Assembly: GCF_000231405.2 (NCBI RefSeq)
Contig: NZ_CP007032.1
Coordinates: 744,001 to 808,000 of the forward strand
Source of the DNA: Desulfitobacterium metallireducens DSM 15288
GTDB taxonomy: Bacteria > Bacillota > Desulfitobacteriia > Desulfitobacteriales > Desulfitobacteriaceae
Direction of reading: 5' to 3'
DNA length: 64,000 nt
A program made the translations under genes and the position numbers. Below are positions 34,226 to 42,492 of the stretch, piece by piece; within the stretch, counting starts at the first letter, position 1; each line of letters begins with the position of its first letter. A model generated the notes under the pieces. That model did not search any database. It was not told where the DNA came from and was given only the letters and a program-made list of their open reading frames with translations.

Positions 34226-34779
34226 TTCAGGTGTATACAGGAGATGGAAAAGGCAAGACAACTTCTGCTTTGGGAACAGCGATAACAGCCTATTCAACAG
34301 GCACAAAAGTTCTTATTGTTCAATTCCTCAAAGGAAGCACCTACATGGGGGAACTTTATAGTTTAAACAGGCTGGGAATCCCAATCATTCAATTCGGGTT
34401 GGGGTGTAGGTGGTCAAGTATGATTCGCACAGGCCTCAGACATTGCACAGGGTGTGGAGAATGTTTTCGACAGAATCGCGATCCTAAGCTAGCACTTCCT
34501 CTTGTGAACGAGGGACTATCTTTTTTGGAGGAGCAAGTGCACACTTCACAATATGGGATGATTATTTTAGATGAAGTAAGTCATGCGTTGAACCGTGGCT
34601 TTGTCCCTACGGATAGGCTTTTAAGCATACTTCATTCCGCCCCTTCGATCGATTGGGTTTTAACAGGTCGGAATTTCCCTAAGGCGTGGTTAGAAGAGGT
34701 TGATGAATGGTGGGAGTTAAAAGCAGTAAAACATCCCTTTCAGGAAGGTATTCAGAGCCGGAGGGGGATTGAATATTAA
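34222..34779 (+). CDS. cobA: Cob(I)yrinic acid a,c-diamide adenosyltransferase (CobA/BtuR type)
   Basis: A 185-residue P-loop protein: IQVYTGDGKGKTTSALGTAI, VLIVQFLKG, MIILDEVSHALNRG and VLTGRNFP are the CobA signatures. It adenosylates Co(I). Between the P-loop half and the Walker-B half lies HCTGCGECF, three cysteines spaced C-x2-C-x2-C that are not part of the common CobA core as I know it and could bind metal. The ATG overlaps the stop of cbiA by four bases; the longer frame from 34186 has no ribosome site. Confidence 0.93.
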   Translation: MIQVYTGDGKGKTTSALGTAITAYSTGTKVLIVQFLKGSTYMGELYSLNRLGIPIIQFGLGCRWSSMIRTGLRHCTGCGECFRQNRDPKLALPLVNEGLSFLEEQVHTSQYGMIILDEVSHALNRGFVPTDRLLSILHSAPSIDWVLTGRNFPKAWLEEVDEWWELKAVKHPFQEGIQSRRGIEY

Positions 34780-35759
34780 TGAGTGCATATTATGGTTGGG
34801 CCCGTTGCCCGGGTACTTGTGGAGAGTGGATTCAGGGAGCAAAAAATGGAACGCCTTTTTTAATCGATTGCCCTGTTAATCGCTATGTTGAGGTTGAAAC
34901 ACGTGCTGTTAAGCATCAGGAACGAGTAGATTCAGGCGAAGGTTCGGAAGATGGTCCTGAGTATATCGCTTTTGAAACCAGGGGAAGAAGCCCCTGGCAA
35001 CTTTCAGACCAAAAAACAAAAACGGAAAAAGCGTTAACCCTTTTGGCGAAGCAATTTGACTTTGAATGCAGGGGAAAGGTGAATTTCCACTCGGAGCTTC
35101 CGGTTGGCAAAGGAATGGCAAGTTCCACTGCTGACCTTTCTGCAGTGATGGCTGCGGTACTTACTTCTCTTAAAACTCCTTGGAAACCTGAAGATATTGC
35201 CCATATTGCATTAGCAATTGAACCTTCTGATCCAGTGATGTTTCCCGGTGTTACGGAATTCGCCCATCAGGATGGGAAATATATACGGGAACTGGGACCT
35301 AATGTTCCGGCACTGCTGCTCGTTCTCGATGGGGGTGGAACGCTGGATACGCAGAGGTTTAATGCGCGTTCTGATCTAAATGGTCACTATCGAAAGTATG
35401 AATCTTTGATCCAAAAAGCGTTAGCCATTTTTTATGAAGGGATAGCTCATGGTGATTTAGAAAAAATGGCTTATGCGAGTACGATCAGCGCTCAGTGCAA
35501 TCAAGAGATCAATCCAAAGCCTTATGATGATGAATTTACTCACTTTGTTCAAAGTATAGGGGGATTAGGAATGATATCAGCACACAGTGGAACGATACTT
35601 GCGGGCGTCTTTCCCCCCGAAATATCGCCAGTTAAAAAAGCAGAGATCCTAGAAAACACTCGCTTTCGATTTAATCCAGTTCATCTTGAATGGATGGAAA
35701 CGTGTGATGGTGGAATTCAAAGCGCAGCACTTGAGGAAAAATTGAATAATTTAGGTTGA
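34779..35759 (+). CDS. L-threonine kinase, PduX-like GHMP kinase
   Basis: A 326-residue GHMP-fold protein. ARCPGTCGEWIQG at the start is the PduX-type N-terminus, PVGKGMASSTADLSAV near residue 112 the ATP loop, and the C-terminal GGLGMISAHSGTILAGV the third motif. PduX phosphorylates L-threonine to supply the decarboxylase CobD, which is the very next gene; that neighbourhood supports the role. TAATG overlap with cobA. No propanediol-use genes are nearby. Confidence 0.9.
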   Translation: MSAYYGWARCPGTCGEWIQGAKNGTPFLIDCPVNRYVEVETRAVKHQERVDSGEGSEDGPEYIAFETRGRSPWQLSDQKTKTEKALTLLAKQFDFECRGKVNFHSELPVGKGMASSTADLSAVMAAVLTSLKTPWKPEDIAHIALAIEPSDPVMFPGVTEFAHQDGKYIRELGPNVPALLLVLDGGGTLDTQRFNARSDLNGHYRKYESLIQKALAIFYEGIAHGDLEKMAYASTISAQCNQEINPKPYDDEFTHFVQSIGGLGMISAHSGTILAGVFPPEISPVKKAEILENTRFRFNPVHLEWMETCDGGIQSAALEEKLNNLG

Positions 35760-35780
35760 TGTTTGAAAGGAGGAGTCGAC

Positions 35781-36878
35781 ATGCATGGAGGAAACTTGCG
35801 CGAGGCTCGGGAGAAATACGGTAGAGAAGACTTTATTGATTTATCAGCCAATATTAATCCTTTTGGGCCACCGAGCGGTGTTTGGCAGCATCTAATAGAA
35901 TCTCTTCCTGAAATTACGCATTACCCTGATCCTGAATATAAGCGCCTGACTCAAAAATTAGGTCAGCGTTTTGATCTATCACCTGAGCAAATCTTAATGG
36001 GCAATGGGGCAGGAGAACTTCTTTTTAGCTTAACCTTGGCGTTGCACCCCAAAAGGGTACTCATACCCGTTCCGGGTTTTAGTGAATATGAACGTGCAGC
36101 TCAGGCTGTTAAAGCGGAAATTTTCCATTTAACATTAGGGGTGGACGGATGGGATAGTTTACCGCATGTCGATTCACCTGAAGGCCGACAAAAGTTTATC
36201 GATCTGTGGCAAAAGGCGTTAACCGGTTGTGAGCTGGTCTACCTTAATTCGCCTCATAATCCCACAGGAAGCGTATTAGCATTTGAACAATTGCAATTGA
36301 TTCTTGAGATTGCCAAATCGTTAAACTGTTGGGTTTTGTTTGATGAATCTTTTTATGATTTTCTGAATGAGGAACGGCGCTGCAGTGCTAATATTTTTCT
36401 TAAGGAGAACCCAAAGCTCATCGTACTCTATTCCATGACTAAGTTTTTTTCCTTACCTGGGATTCGGTTGGGAGCACTTTTTGCTCAAGCTGAAGTCTTG
36501 GCTTGCGTACGAAAATTTAGAGATCCCTGGTCCGTAAATGTCTTAGCTGAAGAAGCAGGATTGGAAGTTTTAGACGATATGGATTATCCTGATGAAGTTC
36601 GTCAGGAGTTAGATGAGAGTAGGGACTTTTTCTATACTCAATTTAAAAATGCCCATTTTGAATCGTTAATCTTACATTCCACCCATGTCAATTTTGCGTT
36701 AATCGAAGTGAAGGAGCGGACTGCAATTGAAGTGGTGGAAGCACTCGGAAGGCTTGGAGTTCTGGTCAGGAATTGTGATAACTTTCAAGGAATGGAGGGT
36801 CAATATATTCGAGTGGCCATCAAAGATAAAGAGAGCATGAAGCATTTGCTGGAAAGGTTGCGGGTTATGGTTGGGTAG
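35781..36878 (+). CDS. cobD: Threonine-phosphate decarboxylase
   Basis: A 365-residue PLP enzyme of fold type I: HGGNLREAREKYG, DLSANINPFGPP, NGAGELLFSLTLAL, LNSPHNPTGSV and the PLP lysine in YSMTKFFSLPGIRLG. It makes (R)-1-aminopropan-2-ol O-phosphate for CbiB. HisC-type aminotransferases are close relatives; the operon position after a PduX-like kinase decides for CobD. ATG at 35781 follows AAAGGAGGAGTCGAC. It is the last recognised gene of the cobalamin operon; no terminator is evident after it. Confidence 0.93.
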   Translation: MHGGNLREAREKYGREDFIDLSANINPFGPPSGVWQHLIESLPEITHYPDPEYKRLTQKLGQRFDLSPEQILMGNGAGELLFSLTLALHPKRVLIPVPGFSEYERAAQAVKAEIFHLTLGVDGWDSLPHVDSPEGRQKFIDLWQKALTGCELVYLNSPHNPTGSVLAFEQLQLILEIAKSLNCWVLFDESFYDFLNEERRCSANIFLKENPKLIVLYSMTKFFSLPGIRLGALFAQAEVLACVRKFRDPWSVNVLAEEAGLEVLDDMDYPDEVRQELDESRDFFYTQFKNAHFESLILHSTHVNFALIEVKERTAIEVVEALGRLGVLVRNCDNFQGMEGQYIRVAIKDKESMKHLLERLRVMVG

Positions 36879-36986
36879 AAATCGAATGAATCTTCAAAAT
36901 ATGATGATGTTTGTCTAGATAAAGCGCATCTTAGAGGTTAAAATAGAATTAAAGAAGTCATGGGATGGAGAAAAGGAGTTGATTCC

Positions 36987-37952
36987 ATGATCCATGAGAA
37001 TATCAACCGAATTAAGGGTGGAATTCTTGGAGTGATCGTGGGGGATGCGCTTGGACTACCTGTTCAATTTCTCACACGAGAAGAAATTCTGAAAAAACCA
37101 GTAACCGGGATGCGCGGTTATGGGACTTTTAATTATCCTATGGGAACCTGGTCAGATGATGGTTCACTCACCTTATGCACTGTTGTGAGTTTATCCTTAG
37201 CTGGATACAATCTCAGAGATATGAGTGAGAGATTCTTGAAATGGTTTGATAGTGGCTATTTGACGCCTTACGAAGAAGCCTTTGATATAGGACGGACAAC
37301 GGCTGAGGCAATGGTTCAGTTGAAACAAGGAGTTCAGCCCTTAGAGGCGGGACCGAAGGATGAACATAGTAATGGCAATGGATCTCTGATGCGGATTTTA
37401 CCTGCCGCTCTTTATTCCTCTGAGTTGCCAGATGAGGAATTTATTCGGAAACTGACTGAGATCTCACGAGTGACGCATGGGCATCCGCGAAGTCAGCTTG
37501 GTTGTGCTCTTTATGGTCTGTTAGTTAAGGCCTTACTTGAGGGAGAAAGCCCTGTCAGGGCTTATAAAATCCTTAAAGAAAAGTCACTAACCGTCTTTAA
37601 AGGAACTCCATTAGAAAAAGAAATGAAGGCGTATCAGAGGATTCTTGATGGTTCTCTCATCGCTTTGCCTGAAGAAAAAATAGTTTCAAGCGGTTATGTC
37701 GTGGATACACTTGAAGCAAGCATTTGGTGTTTACTTCAGGCGGTTAGTCTTAAGGAGACACTACTCAAAGCAGTAAATCTCGGTGAGGACACAGATACGA
37801 TTGGGGCAGTGACGGGAGGCTTGGCTGGACTCTATTATGGGTATACAGATATTCCAACTGAATGGTTGAACGAATTAATAAAGAAAGATCAAATTCTAGA
37901 GCAAATTGATCGTTTTGTTAAGGTGTGTTCAAAGAAGGAGCAAAGGTTTTGA
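36987..37952 (+). CDS. ADP-ribosylglycohydrolase (DraG-like) family protein
   Basis: A 321-residue all-helical hydrolase with the binuclear metal motifs GDALGLPVQF, GTWSDDGSLTLCT, GHPRSQLG and GEDTDTIGAVTGGLAGL, in the expected order. Such enzymes remove ADP-ribose from proteins or small molecules. DraG acts on nitrogenase reductase, but no nif genes are here, so the substrate is open. ATG at 36987 follows AAAAGGAGTTGATTCC. It lies 108 bases after cobD and could be read through from the operon. Confidence 0.9.
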   Translation: MIHENINRIKGGILGVIVGDALGLPVQFLTREEILKKPVTGMRGYGTFNYPMGTWSDDGSLTLCTVVSLSLAGYNLRDMSERFLKWFDSGYLTPYEEAFDIGRTTAEAMVQLKQGVQPLEAGPKDEHSNGNGSLMRILPAALYSSELPDEEFIRKLTEISRVTHGHPRSQLGCALYGLLVKALLEGESPVRAYKILKEKSLTVFKGTPLEKEMKAYQRILDGSLIALPEEKIVSSGYVVDTLEASIWCLLQAVSLKETLLKAVNLGEDTDTIGAVTGGLAGLYYGYTDIPTEWLNELIKKDQILEQIDRFVKVCSKKEQRF

Positions 37953-37986
37953 TAAACTATAACGGTCAAGATCTTTGCTTTTTTGC
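37940..37986 (+). terminator. Terminator overlapping the end of the ADP-ribosylglycohydrolase gene
   Basis: GCAAAGGTTTTGA, containing the stop codon, pairs imperfectly with TCAAGATCTTTGC, followed by TTTTTT. Confidence 0.7.
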
Positions 37987-38025
37987 AATTCTAAAAATCT
38001 TTAGCGAAAAATTCTTAACAAAAAC

Positions 38026-38065
38026 TTGTGAAAAGATTGACAATTAGAATTAAAATAAATAGAAT
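38026..38065 (+). promoter_or_regulatory. cydAB promoter overlapped by a Rex-like site
   Basis: TTGACA (38037-38042), a 17-base spacer and TAGAAT (38060-38065) form a strong sigma-A promoter. TTGTGAAAAGATTGACAA (38026-38043) matches the Rex pattern TTGTGA-N6-TCACAA with one mismatch and covers the -35. Rex senses NADH/NAD+ and is known to control cyd genes in Gram-positive bacteria; its action here is inference. Confidence 0.7.
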
Positions 38066-38122
38066 GTAAATGTAATACTAAATACCAATTTAAAATAATT
38101 ATCCGTGGAAAGAGGCGATGAT

Positions 38123-38167
38123 ATGAATTCGTTTTTCTCACTTTGATCCCTCTATCTAGAGGTGAGA
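38123..38167 (+). other. Leader mini-ORF and hairpin before cydA
   Basis: A seven-codon frame (MNSFFSL) at 38123-38146 follows GAAAGAGGCGATGAT. Overlapping its end, TCTCAC (38136-38141) pairs with GTGAGA (38162-38167) and CCTCT with AGAGG inside. It could be an attenuation-type leader or chance. Confidence 0.35.
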
Positions 38168-38217
38168 TTCTCAAAATATTACTATTTTATGCCTAATTTT
38201 AAGAAGGAGGCCATCGG

Positions 38218-39603
38218 ATGAGTGCATTGATATTATCTAGATTGCAATTTGCAGTGACGACGTCGTATCACTTTCTTTTTGTACCACTCACACTCGGATT
38301 ATCCGTTCTGGTTGCAATAATGGAAACGCTTTATGTCCGAACGGGGAATGAAGTCTATAAAAAGATGACGAAGTTCTGGGGGAAACTTTTCCTCATTAAT
38401 TTTGCGGTCGGAGTAGTAACTGGTTTGGTACAGGAATTTCAGTTTGGAATGAACTGGTCTGAGTATTCTCGTTTTATGGGTGACATTTTTGGAGCACCTC
38501 TGGCAATTGAAGCTCTAGCAGCTTTCTTTTTGGAATCAACTTTTCTTGGCCTATGGGTTTTCGGTTGGGAAAAACTATCCAAGAAAGTTCACCTTTTAAC
38601 GATTTGGCTCGTTGCTATTGCAAGTAACTTGTCTGCTTTATGGATTTTAATTGCAAACTCCTTTATGCAAGAACCCGTCGGTTACGTTTTGAGAAATGGC
38701 CGTGCCGAGATGGAAAGCTTTCTTGCTTTAATTACAAATCCACACGTCTTTTACCAATTTCCCCATACTGTTCTGAGTGGTTTTACTACAGCAGCCTTTT
38801 TTGTCCTTGGAGTCAGTGGTTATCATCTCCTTAAAAAGACTTCTCCAGAAGTTTTTCGTCGGTCTTTTAAAATTGCAATTATTTTTGGCGTAATTAGTGT
38901 TTTTGGCGTTACCGGAATAGGACATCTACAAGGCGTCCATTTGGTAGAGGCTCAGCCGATGAAAATGGCAGCGGTTGAAGCACACTGGGAAACAGAGCAA
39001 CCAGCTGGTTTTAATGTAATTGCGTCAATTGATCAAGCAAATCAAAAAAATAATTTTGAACTTAAGATTCCTGGTGTATTAAGTTTCCTTTCGACTAACA
39101 GTTTCACGGCAGAAGTTAAAGGAATTAATGAGCTTCAATCATCTGATGAACAAAAATATGGCACTGGGAATTATATACCTCCTGTAGCCCCTCTCTTCTG
39201 GAGCTTCCGGATTATGGTGGCTATAGGAAGCTTAATGGTCCTTATTGTTCTACTTGGACTTTATTTCTTGAGAAATCAACAGTATGAACAGAAAAATTGG
39301 TATTTAAAAGCGCTACTCTGGTCAATTCCCTTACCTTATATCGCGAATACAACAGGTTGGTTTATTGCTGAGACGGGAAGGCAACCCTGGATTGTTTACG
39401 GATTACAAAAAACAGCAGCAGGTGTTTCAACAGTCGTTCCCGCAGGCCAGGTTCTGACGACACTGATCGGCTTTACTCTAATTTATGGCGTTGTAGCCGT
39501 AGCAGATGTTTATCTTCTTGTAAAATATATAAAAAAAGGCCCAGATGAAACGGCAGCAGAGTCGGCTGAGAATGTGGCGAAGGGGGCATCCTTATGGACT
39601 TAA
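38218..39603 (+). CDS. cydA: Cytochrome bd oxidase subunit I
   Basis: A 461-residue membrane protein with about nine helices and heme b558, b595 and d sites. LSRLQFAVTTSYHFLFVPLTLG, GVVTGLVQEFQFGMNWSEYSRF, EALAAFFLESTFLGLWVFGW and the late ETGRQPWIVYG are CydA hallmarks; the Q-loop is of the short type. It oxidises quinol and reduces O2, in a strict anaerobe most likely for oxygen removal. ATG follows AAGAAGGAGGCCATCGG. It overlaps cydB by 10 bases. Confidence 0.96.
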   Translation: MSALILSRLQFAVTTSYHFLFVPLTLGLSVLVAIMETLYVRTGNEVYKKMTKFWGKLFLINFAVGVVTGLVQEFQFGMNWSEYSRFMGDIFGAPLAIEALAAFFLESTFLGLWVFGWEKLSKKVHLLTIWLVAIASNLSALWILIANSFMQEPVGYVLRNGRAEMESFLALITNPHVFYQFPHTVLSGFTTAAFFVLGVSGYHLLKKTSPEVFRRSFKIAIIFGVISVFGVTGIGHLQGVHLVEAQPMKMAAVEAHWETEQPAGFNVIASIDQANQKNNFELKIPGVLSFLSTNSFTAEVKGINELQSSDEQKYGTGNYIPPVAPLFWSFRIMVAIGSLMVLIVLLGLYFLRNQQYEQKNWYLKALLWSIPLPYIANTTGWFIAETGRQPWIVYGLQKTAAGVSTVVPAGQVLTTLIGFTLIYGVVAVADVYLLVKYIKKGPDETAAESAENVAKGASLWT

Positions 39604-40598
39604 ACATTCTGTGGTTTATATTAATTACGGTGCTTTTTGCTGGATTCTTTTTTCTTGAAGGATTCGACTTTGGAGTGGGAATATTGCTTCCTTTCCTCGG
39701 CAAAAATGATACAGAACGTCGTGTTTTAATCAATACGATTGGCCCCGTATGGGATGGCAATGAAGTTTGGATGATCACAGCAGGTGGCGCCTTATTCGCC
39801 GCTTTTCCAAACTGGTATGCCACTTTGTTTAGTGGATTTTATCTTGCTCTTTTCTTGATTCTTGTTGCTTTGATTGTCCGCGGAGTCGCCTTTGAGTTTA
39901 GAAGTTCGGACAGAAGTCCTCAGTGGCGAAATCTTTGGGATTGGATGATCTTTATTGGCAGTGCTTTATCAGCCATCCTTTGGGGTGTAGCTTGTGCAGA
40001 TTTGATTCGCGGAGTTCCGATTGATGCGAAGATGCAATTTGCCGGGAATTTCTTTGATCTCGTTTCACCCTATGCTATTTTAGGTGGAGTATCAACTTTC
40101 CTTATATTCACACTTCATGGAGCTCTTTACTTAAGTCTTAAAACTGAAGGAGAAATACTCCACAGAGTTCAAAGTGGAGCTAAGAAAATTGGAGTTGTAA
40201 CTGTGCTGGTCGTTGTGGCTTTTGCAGTGATGACTGCCTTTGAAACCGATCTGTTTGCAAGCACAGGTGCCACGATTGCACTGCTTGTGTGCGCTTTAGC
40301 TCTAGTTTTGGCTAATGTTATGACTCGTAGCGGAAAAAGCGGTTGGGCATTTATTTCGAGTGCGTTGACCATCATATTCTTAACGGTTTCTATTTTCTGG
40401 GGACTTTTCCCTCGGGTCATGGTTTCAAGCTTAAAACCGGAATGGAGTTTAACTATTTATAATGCATCGTCAAGTCCCTATACGCTGAAAATCATGACGA
40501 TTGTCGCCTTGAGCATGGTTCCGATTGTTCTCGCTTACCAAGCTTGGACTTACTGGGTATTTAGAAAAAGAGTGACCGAAAAAGAACTCCATTATTAA
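39594..40598 (+). CDS. cydB: Cytochrome bd oxidase subunit II
   Basis: A 334-residue eight-to-nine-helix partner of CydA: FFFLEGFDFGVGILLPFLG, INTIGPVWDGNEVWMITAGGALFAAFPNWYATLFSGFY spread over residues ~15-85, and RGVAFEFR are diagnostic. ATG at 39594 lies inside the end of cydA. A terminator follows, and the assembly transporter cydDC comes next. Confidence 0.95.
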   Translation: MDLNILWFILITVLFAGFFFLEGFDFGVGILLPFLGKNDTERRVLINTIGPVWDGNEVWMITAGGALFAAFPNWYATLFSGFYLALFLILVALIVRGVAFEFRSSDRSPQWRNLWDWMIFIGSALSAILWGVACADLIRGVPIDAKMQFAGNFFDLVSPYAILGGVSTFLIFTLHGALYLSLKTEGEILHRVQSGAKKIGVVTVLVVVAFAVMTAFETDLFASTGATIALLVCALALVLANVMTRSGKSGWAFISSALTIIFLTVSIFWGLFPRVMVSSLKPEWSLTIYNASSSPYTLKIMTIVALSMVPIVLAYQAWTYWVFRKRVTEKELHY

Positions 40599-40622
40599 GA
40601 AATAAAAAAAGTTAATCAAGTT

Positions 40623-40660
40623 AGGGCAAGTATAACTAGGAATAACTTGCCCTTTTTTGG
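40623..40660 (+). terminator. Terminator after cydB
   Basis: AGGGCAAGT / ACTTGCCCT stem followed by TTTTTTGG. It separates cydAB from cydDC, which may therefore be partly attenuated or separately transcribed. Confidence 0.85.
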
Positions 40661-40743
40661 TACTAACAGAAAGTATACGTCTAGGGCAGATAAACTCTAA
40701 GTACAACTGTGTAGAATAAGCAGGGTAGACAGGGGATGAAGAG

Positions 40744-42492
40744 ATGATCGATAAACGGCTTCTGCGCGAATCGCGTCGCGTTTCAGGTTTCCTCATTATA
40801 ACTATCGTACTAGGAATTGGAGTTGCAGGGTTGGCGATTGCTCAGTCCCGTGTTTTTTCTCACGTTGTGGCTGAGGTTTTTCTTGAGGGGGCGACGTTAT
40901 CTAGCGTTTGGGTCCCTCTTCTGTGGATCCTCGGAATTTTGCTGCTGCGAGGTGGCGTTCAGTGGTTGAGCGAAATGGCAGCACATGAAGCGGCGATTCG
41001 GGTTAAAGAGAATCTAAGAGGACAATTTTTGAGAACCTTGATCCAATTAGGTCCGCTCCATGCTCGGGGGGAACGGGCAGGAGAATTAGTGAATACTGCG
41101 ATTGAGGGGATCGAATCTTTAGAGGATTATTTTGCACGTTATCTACCTCAACTGGCATTAGCTGGGTTGATTCCGTTGTTTATGCTTCTTTATATTTTCC
41201 CTAGAGATTTACAAACGGGGATTATTATGCTCCTAACAGGTCCCCTGATTCCGGTATTTATGATGTTGATCGGTAAACTTGCAGAGAAAAAGTCGTTGCA
41301 ACAGTGGCGCGCCTTAAGTTGGATGAGTGCTCATTTCCTAGACATGCTGCAAGGATTAACAACGCTGAAAGTCTTTGGACGCAGTAAGGATCAGGCTCGA
41401 GTTATTGGGAGGGTGAGTGATTCTTTTCGTGAGACAACTCTTAGTGTTTTGCGGATTGCTTTTTTATCCGCTCTTGTTTTGGAATTCATGGCCACGATCA
41501 GTACGGCACTCGTAGCAGTGGCACTAGGTTTAAGATTGGTTTATGGACAGATTTTATTTGAAGAGGCTCTATTTCTTTTAGTTATTGCTCCAGAATTTTA
41601 TCAGCCCTTACGAAATTTAGGTTTGCAGTTTCATGCAAGCATGTCAGGTATAAACGCGGCAAATCGTATCTTTGAGGTTCTGGATGAAGTTAAGAATTTA
41701 ACTGAAAATGATGAAAATCTTAAAAACAAGGAATTGCAGGCAAAGATTCCTATAAACTTTGACTTGGCCTTTAGAAATATATCTCTTGTTTACGAAAGAG
41801 ATGGAGCAGCGGCTCTCAATGGGGTTGATTTTGAAGTTCAGCCTGGTGAGCGCATTGCGCTGGTTGGGCCGAGCGGAGCCGGAAAAAGTTCACTCTTTTC
41901 TTTAATCATGTGTTTTATTAAACCAACAAAGGGAGAAATTTTAATCTCGGGAACTCCACTCAATCAATTCACGCTGATTCAATGGCGCTCCCAGATTACT
42001 TATTTATCCCAACAGCCGTATCTTTTCTCAGGTACGATCGAGGAGAATATTCGGCTGGCACGCCCTGAGGCTTTGGATTTTGAGGTAAGGGAGGCAGCGC
42101 AGAAGGCAGCCGCTCATGACTTTATTGTAAGCCTCCCTCAAGGGTATCAGACTCTGGTGGGTGAAGGGGGAGCCCGGTTGAGCGGTGGGCAGGCTCAACG
42201 GATCGCGATTGCTCGGGCATTCCTAAAAGATGCCTCTCTCTTACTTTTGGATGAGGCGACAGAAGGATTAGATGCTGAAAGTGAACACGTTATTCAGGAC
42301 TCCTTATCCGAGTTGATGGAAGGGCGGACCGTGTTGATGATAGCTCATCGTTTAAATACAGTTTGTCAGGCAGATCGAATTCTGGTCCTTGATCAAGGGC
42401 AAATTGTGGAAACAGGGTCTCATCAAGAATTGTTACAGCAACAAGGACTCTATGCACGTTTTGTCAGGGAATACAGAGGTGAGACAGCATGA
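40744..42492 (+). CDS. cydD: Thiol reductant ABC exporter subunit CydD
   Basis: A 582-residue half-transporter: six membrane helices (residues ~1-300), then an ATPase with Walker A GPSGAGKSSLF near 378, signature LSGGQAQRIAIARAF and Walker B LLLLDEATEGLD. CydDC exports glutathione or cysteine, or handles heme, and is needed to assemble cytochrome bd. Placement directly after cydAB and the partner overlap (ATGA with cydC) decide the assignment. Confidence 0.93.
   Translation: MIDKRLLRESRRVSGFLIITIVLGIGVAGLAIAQSRVFSHVVAEVFLEGATLSSVWVPLLWILGILLLRGGVQWLSEMAAHEAAIRVKENLRGQFLRTLIQLGPLHARGERAGELVNTAIEGIESLEDYFARYLPQLALAGLIPLFMLLYIFPRDLQTGIIMLLTGPLIPVFMMLIGKLAEKKSLQQWRALSWMSAHFLDMLQGLTTLKVFGRSKDQARVIGRVSDSFRETTLSVLRIAFLSALVLEFMATISTALVAVALGLRLVYGQILFEEALFLLVIAPEFYQPLRNLGLQFHASMSGINAANRIFEVLDEVKNLTENDENLKNKELQAKIPINFDLAFRNISLVYERDGAAALNGVDFEVQPGERIALVGPSGAGKSSLFSLIMCFIKPTKGEILISGTPLNQFTLIQWRSQITYLSQQPYLFSGTIEENIRLARPEALDFEVREAAQKAAAHDFIVSLPQGYQTLVGEGGARLSGGQAQRIAIARAFLKDASLLLLDEATEGLDAESEHVIQDSLSELMEGRTVLMIAHRLNTVCQADRILVLDQGQIVETGSHQELLQQQGLYARFVREYRGETA

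Noticed and set aside
22091-36878. A search for cobU, cobS, cobT or cbiMNQ within the cobalamin operon
   Set aside because: None is present; the genes after cobD are not lower-ligand assembly genes. They are not claimed.
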